A stretch of DNA of 8,060 bases, from contig JAUNWB010000054.1 in assembly GCA_030540535.1 (NCBI GenBank), forward strand, positions 1-8,060, read 5' to 3'. Position 1 is the stretch's first letter. Every line of letters begins with the position of its first letter. Positions 6,358 to 8,060 of the stretch are shown piece after piece. Made by a program: the position numbers and the translations under genes. The DNA is from Elusimicrobiales bacterium (GTDB lineage Bacteria > Elusimicrobiota > Elusimicrobia > Elusimicrobiales > Elusimicrobiaceae). The notes under the pieces were generated by a model. The model was not told where the DNA came from and ran no database searches. It saw only the letters and a program-made list of their open reading frames with translations.

Positions 6358-7257
6358 ATGAACTTGGTACTGTACGTCGCGTTGATTTTGCTGTGCGCAC
6401 TGGGGATTATTTCTCTGCTGACCGTATGGTTTTGCATGCGCGCGGCCCAAAACGTTCTTCACCCTGTTTCTAAACGCAAGCCGCTTGACGCCTGGCCGGA
6501 CCAATTTGGTCTGCCTTATGAAAACGTTTGCTTTAAAACGGAAGATAAAGTGCAGCTGAAAGGCTGGTTTATCGCCGGCCCGGAGTATTCCAACAAAACG
6601 ATTATTTTAATGCACGGCTGGGGGATGAACCGCGCCGATATTTTAAAAAACACCCACTTTTTGCGCGACTTGGGTTTTAACCTGTTTTACTTCGACTTCC
6701 GCGCCCTCGGCGAAAGCGGCGGAAAGACGAGTTCTATCGGTTACTTAGAACTCAAAGACGTGGCCGCCGCCGTGCGGTTTTTGAAAGAAACCCGCCCGCA
6801 ATTTTGCGAAAAAATCGGTTTGTACGGGCTTTCGATGGGCGGCATGGTGGCCATTTGCGAGGCCGCGCGCAACCCGGAAATCACGTGTGTGGCGGCGGAG
6901 GCTTCTTACTATTCGTTCCGCCGGGTGGTTTCCCGCTGGGCGTGGGTGCATCACCGCGTGCCTTATTTCCCGCTTATTCCGATTATTCTGCACTATATCC
7001 GCAAATATCTCAGGGTCAACCCGGAGCGTTACAGCCCCAAATACAACATCCCTAAAATTGCGCCGCGCCCGGTGTTTATTATTCACGGCCGGTACGATAA
7101 TTTGGTGCCCGCCGCGCAGGCCAAACTGCTTTATAAAAAGGCCGGGAACCCGAAAGAAATCTGGCTCGTGCCCGGCGCCAAGCACAACAAATGCGCCGAA
7201 GTGGGCGGGTTTGAATACAAACAGCGGCTGGCGGATTTCTTCCGGCAGAATTTATAA
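6358..7257 (+). CDS. Membrane-anchored alpha/beta hydrolase, function unknown
   Basis: The 299-residue product has an N-terminal membrane segment (about 3-26) and then an alpha/beta hydrolase domain. The oxyanion region is MHGWGMNR (85-92). The nucleophile elbow is YGLSMGG with Ser159. The acid is probably Asp247 in HGRYDNLVP, and the base His276 in GAKHNK, giving a complete Ser-Asp-His triad. Basic residues after the membrane segment (Arg28, Lys39, Arg40, Lys41) suggest by the positive-inside rule that the catalytic domain faces the cytoplasm; no signal peptidase site is evident. A hydrophobic, aromatic insert (about 196-219, rich in Trp, Tyr, Pro and Ile) before the acid residue is a likely cap that could approach the membrane. 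Esterase, lipase-like or thioesterase activity are all possible; the substrate cannot be read from sequence. It lies 19 bases after nnrD and is followed by a hairpin terminator, so it appears to be the last gene of the main operon. Confidence 0.85.
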   Translation: MNLVLYVALILLCALGIISLLTVWFCMRAAQNVLHPVSKRKPLDAWPDQFGLPYENVCFKTEDKVQLKGWFIAGPEYSNKTIILMHGWGMNRADILKNTHFLRDLGFNLFYFDFRALGESGGKTSSIGYLELKDVAAAVRFLKETRPQFCEKIGLYGLSMGGMVAICEAARNPEITCVAAEASYYSFRRVVSRWAWVHHRVPYFPLIPIILHYIRKYLRVNPERYSPKYNIPKIAPRPVFIIHGRYDNLVPAAQAKLLYKKAGNPKEIWLVPGAKHNKCAEVGGFEYKQRLADFFRQNL

Positions 7258-7264
7258 ATAGTAC

Positions 7265-7289
7265 GCCCGCCGAACTGCGGGCATTTTTT
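7265..7289 (+). terminator. Intrinsic terminator or attenuator between the hydrolase and gph
   Basis: GCCCGC (7265-7270) pairs perfectly with GCGGGC (7277-7282) around a CGAACT loop, followed by A and six Ts (7284-7289). The six GC pairs and T tract fit a rho-independent terminator for the glmM-to-hydrolase run, starting seven bases after the hydrolase stop. The T tract abuts the gph ribosome binding site, so read-through or a promoter just upstream is needed for gph expression. A TATAAA box (7253-7258) overlapping the hydrolase stop could be a -10 element that starts transcription at the hairpin, but the possible -35 is poor. Confidence 0.7.
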
Positions 7290-7295
7290 AGGAGA
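7290..7295 (+). promoter_or_regulatory. Ribosome binding site of gph
   Basis: AGGAGA with GGAG core at 7291-7294 is four bases before the ATG at 7299, a rather short spacing. It begins right after the T tract of the upstream hairpin, so folding or termination there could affect gph initiation. Confidence 0.75.
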
Positions 7296-7298
7296 AAT

Positions 7299-7943
7299 AT
7301 GAAAATCGCTATTTTTGATTTGGACGGAACCCTTTTAAACACCATCGCCGATTTGGCTTCCGCCGCCAATCATGCGCTGGAGGCGTTGGGTTTTCCGCGC
7401 CGCGCGGAAGAAGAGTGTATTCAATTTGTGGGCAACGGCGTGACCAAACTTTTGGAGCGTGCCCTGCCCGAGGGCTCGAAAACGCCCGGCCAGGTGGAAC
7501 GCATGCGCGAAGAATTTTTTAAGTATTACGACGAACACCTGTGGGACGCTACCTTTGTTTATCCCGGTATGACGGAACTTTTGGACGCGTTGCAAGCGCG
7601 CGGGGTGATGCTGGCGGTAGCGTCAAACAAATACCAAAGCGCGACGGAGCGGCTGGTAAAACACTTCTTCCCGCAGATTCAGTTTTTGGACGTACTCGGC
7701 CAGCGCGACGGCGTCCCCGTCAAGCCGGACCCGGATATCGTGTACGAACTGCTGCTTTCCGCCGGGGCCAAAAAAGAAGACGTTTTGTATGTGGGCGATT
7801 CGGACGTGGACATGCAGACCGCCAAAAACGCGGGCGTACGCGTCTGCGCGGTAACGTGGGGGTTCCGCACGCGCGAACTGCTGGAAACGTTCCACCCAGA
7901 TTTTATAACGGGTAATCCGCAAGATATTCTTACGATGATTTAA
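7299..7943 (+). CDS. gph: HAD-family phosphatase, probable phosphoglycolate phosphatase (Gph-like)
   Basis: This 214-residue protein is a subfamily IA haloacid dehalogenase-type hydrolase. Motif I is FDLDGTLLNT with nucleophile Asp7 and general acid/base Asp9. A helical cap follows (about 15-85), including the FVGNGV stretch typical of Gph-like enzymes. Motif II is the serine in AVASNK (Ser109), motif III is Lys142 in PVKPDPD, and motif IV is VGDSDVDMQTAKNAG with Asp167 and Asp171 for Mg2+. The ending VTWGFRTRELL is frequent in Gph-annotated proteins. The likely role is removal of 2-phosphoglycolate, formed in DNA repair or oxidative damage, but pyrophosphatase PpaX and other sugar-phosphate phosphatases share this architecture and the substrate is not certain. 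It has its own ribosome binding site and lies between two hairpin terminators, so it may be transcribed separately or by read-through. Confidence 0.85.
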   Translation: MKIAIFDLDGTLLNTIADLASAANHALEALGFPRRAEEECIQFVGNGVTKLLERALPEGSKTPGQVERMREEFFKYYDEHLWDATFVYPGMTELLDALQARGVMLAVASNKYQSATERLVKHFFPQIQFLDVLGQRDGVPVKPDPDIVYELLLSAGAKKEDVLYVGDSDVDMQTAKNAGVRVCAVTWGFRTRELLETFHPDFITGNPQDILTMI

Positions 7944-7962
7944 TTAGTAACATCTTTTGAAC

Positions 7963-7992
7963 AACGGCTCTCCATTAGGAGGGCCGTTTTTT
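7963..7992 (+). terminator. Intrinsic terminator after gph
   Basis: The left arm (7963-7973) and right arm (7978-7988) form an eleven-pair stem with one T:G wobble, closed by an ATTA tetraloop and running into a six-T tract (7987-7992). It lies 19 bases after the gph stop. The opposite strand has no matching T tract next to the stem, so it acts in the + direction only. Confidence 0.9.
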
Positions 7993-8060
7993 GCGTTGTA
8001 TTTTCCCCGCCCTTCGTCCTGTTTATAAAAAGCGTCCGAAACGGAAAAGGCGTTTTATTT
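7993..8060. other. Non-coding tail of the window
   Basis: I see no supportable coding sequence here. A TATAAA (8024-8029) could be a -10 box for a gene beyond the window, but no -35 with normal spacing stands out (TTGTAT at 7996-8001 is 22 bases away). TCCG-AAA-CGGA (8034-8044) is a tiny hairpin that cannot be called a terminator on either strand. Confidence 0.4.

Noticed and set aside
7996..8029. Promoter for a gene beyond the window (TTGTAT ... TATAAA)
   Set aside because: The spacing of 22 bases is too long for a standard sigma-70-type promoter, and no downstream gene is visible.
8024..8044. Minus-strand terminator built on TCCG-AAA-CGGA
   Set aside because: The stem is only four pairs with a three-base loop, and the T run on the minus strand is separated from the stem by three bases.

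Overview
The window is a compact, one-directional block of bacterial housekeeping genes, all on the + strand: ftsH (3' part only), glmM, pdxJ, glmS, acpS, nnrD, a membrane-anchored alpha/beta hydrolase, and a gph-type HAD phosphatase. The only substantial non-coding stretch is the last 117 bases. I see no mobile element, CRISPR array, tRNA, rRNA or repeat family.

Organism. This is a bacterium that makes pyridoxal phosphate by the deoxyxylulose-5-phosphate route (PdxJ). Base composition looks moderately GC-rich by eye, yet TTA (Leu), AAA (Lys) and TTT (Phe) remain common. An ftsH / glmM / pdxJ / acpS / nnrD order is familiar from Deltaproteobacteria-like and other diderm genomes. Here there is no folP or cdaA between ftsH and glmM, and glmS is inserted between pdxJ and acpS. 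I suspect a less-studied diderm phylum, with Elusimicrobiota as a low-confidence guess; the sequence alone does not settle it.

Layout. Bases 1-1098 encode the second half of FtsH (end of the AAA+ module plus the zinc protease). A 79-base gap with two small hairpins leads to glmM (1178). From glmM to the hydrolase the genes are packed as in an operon: 4-base overlap glmM/pdxJ, 9-base gap pdxJ-glmS, 1-base gap glmS-acpS, 8-base overlap acpS/nnrD, 19-base gap nnrD-hydrolase. A hairpin with a six-T tract (7265-7289) lies between the hydrolase and gph, right against the gph ribosome binding site. A second, clearer intrinsic terminator (7963-7992) follows gph.

How the genes fit together. GlmS and GlmM perform the first two committed steps towards UDP-GlcNAc, the precursor of peptidoglycan and lipopolysaccharide. 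AcpS activates acyl carrier protein for fatty acid and lipid A synthesis. FtsH is the membrane quality-control protease that in E. coli also sets the level of the lipid A enzyme LpxC. PdxJ supplies PLP, and NnrD and Gph are metabolite-repair enzymes. The theme is envelope precursor supply with cofactor and metabolite upkeep. I found no convincing new system. The points most worth checking are unusual residues at active-site-proximal positions of PdxJ, the hairpin jammed against the gph start, and the structured ftsH-glmM gap.
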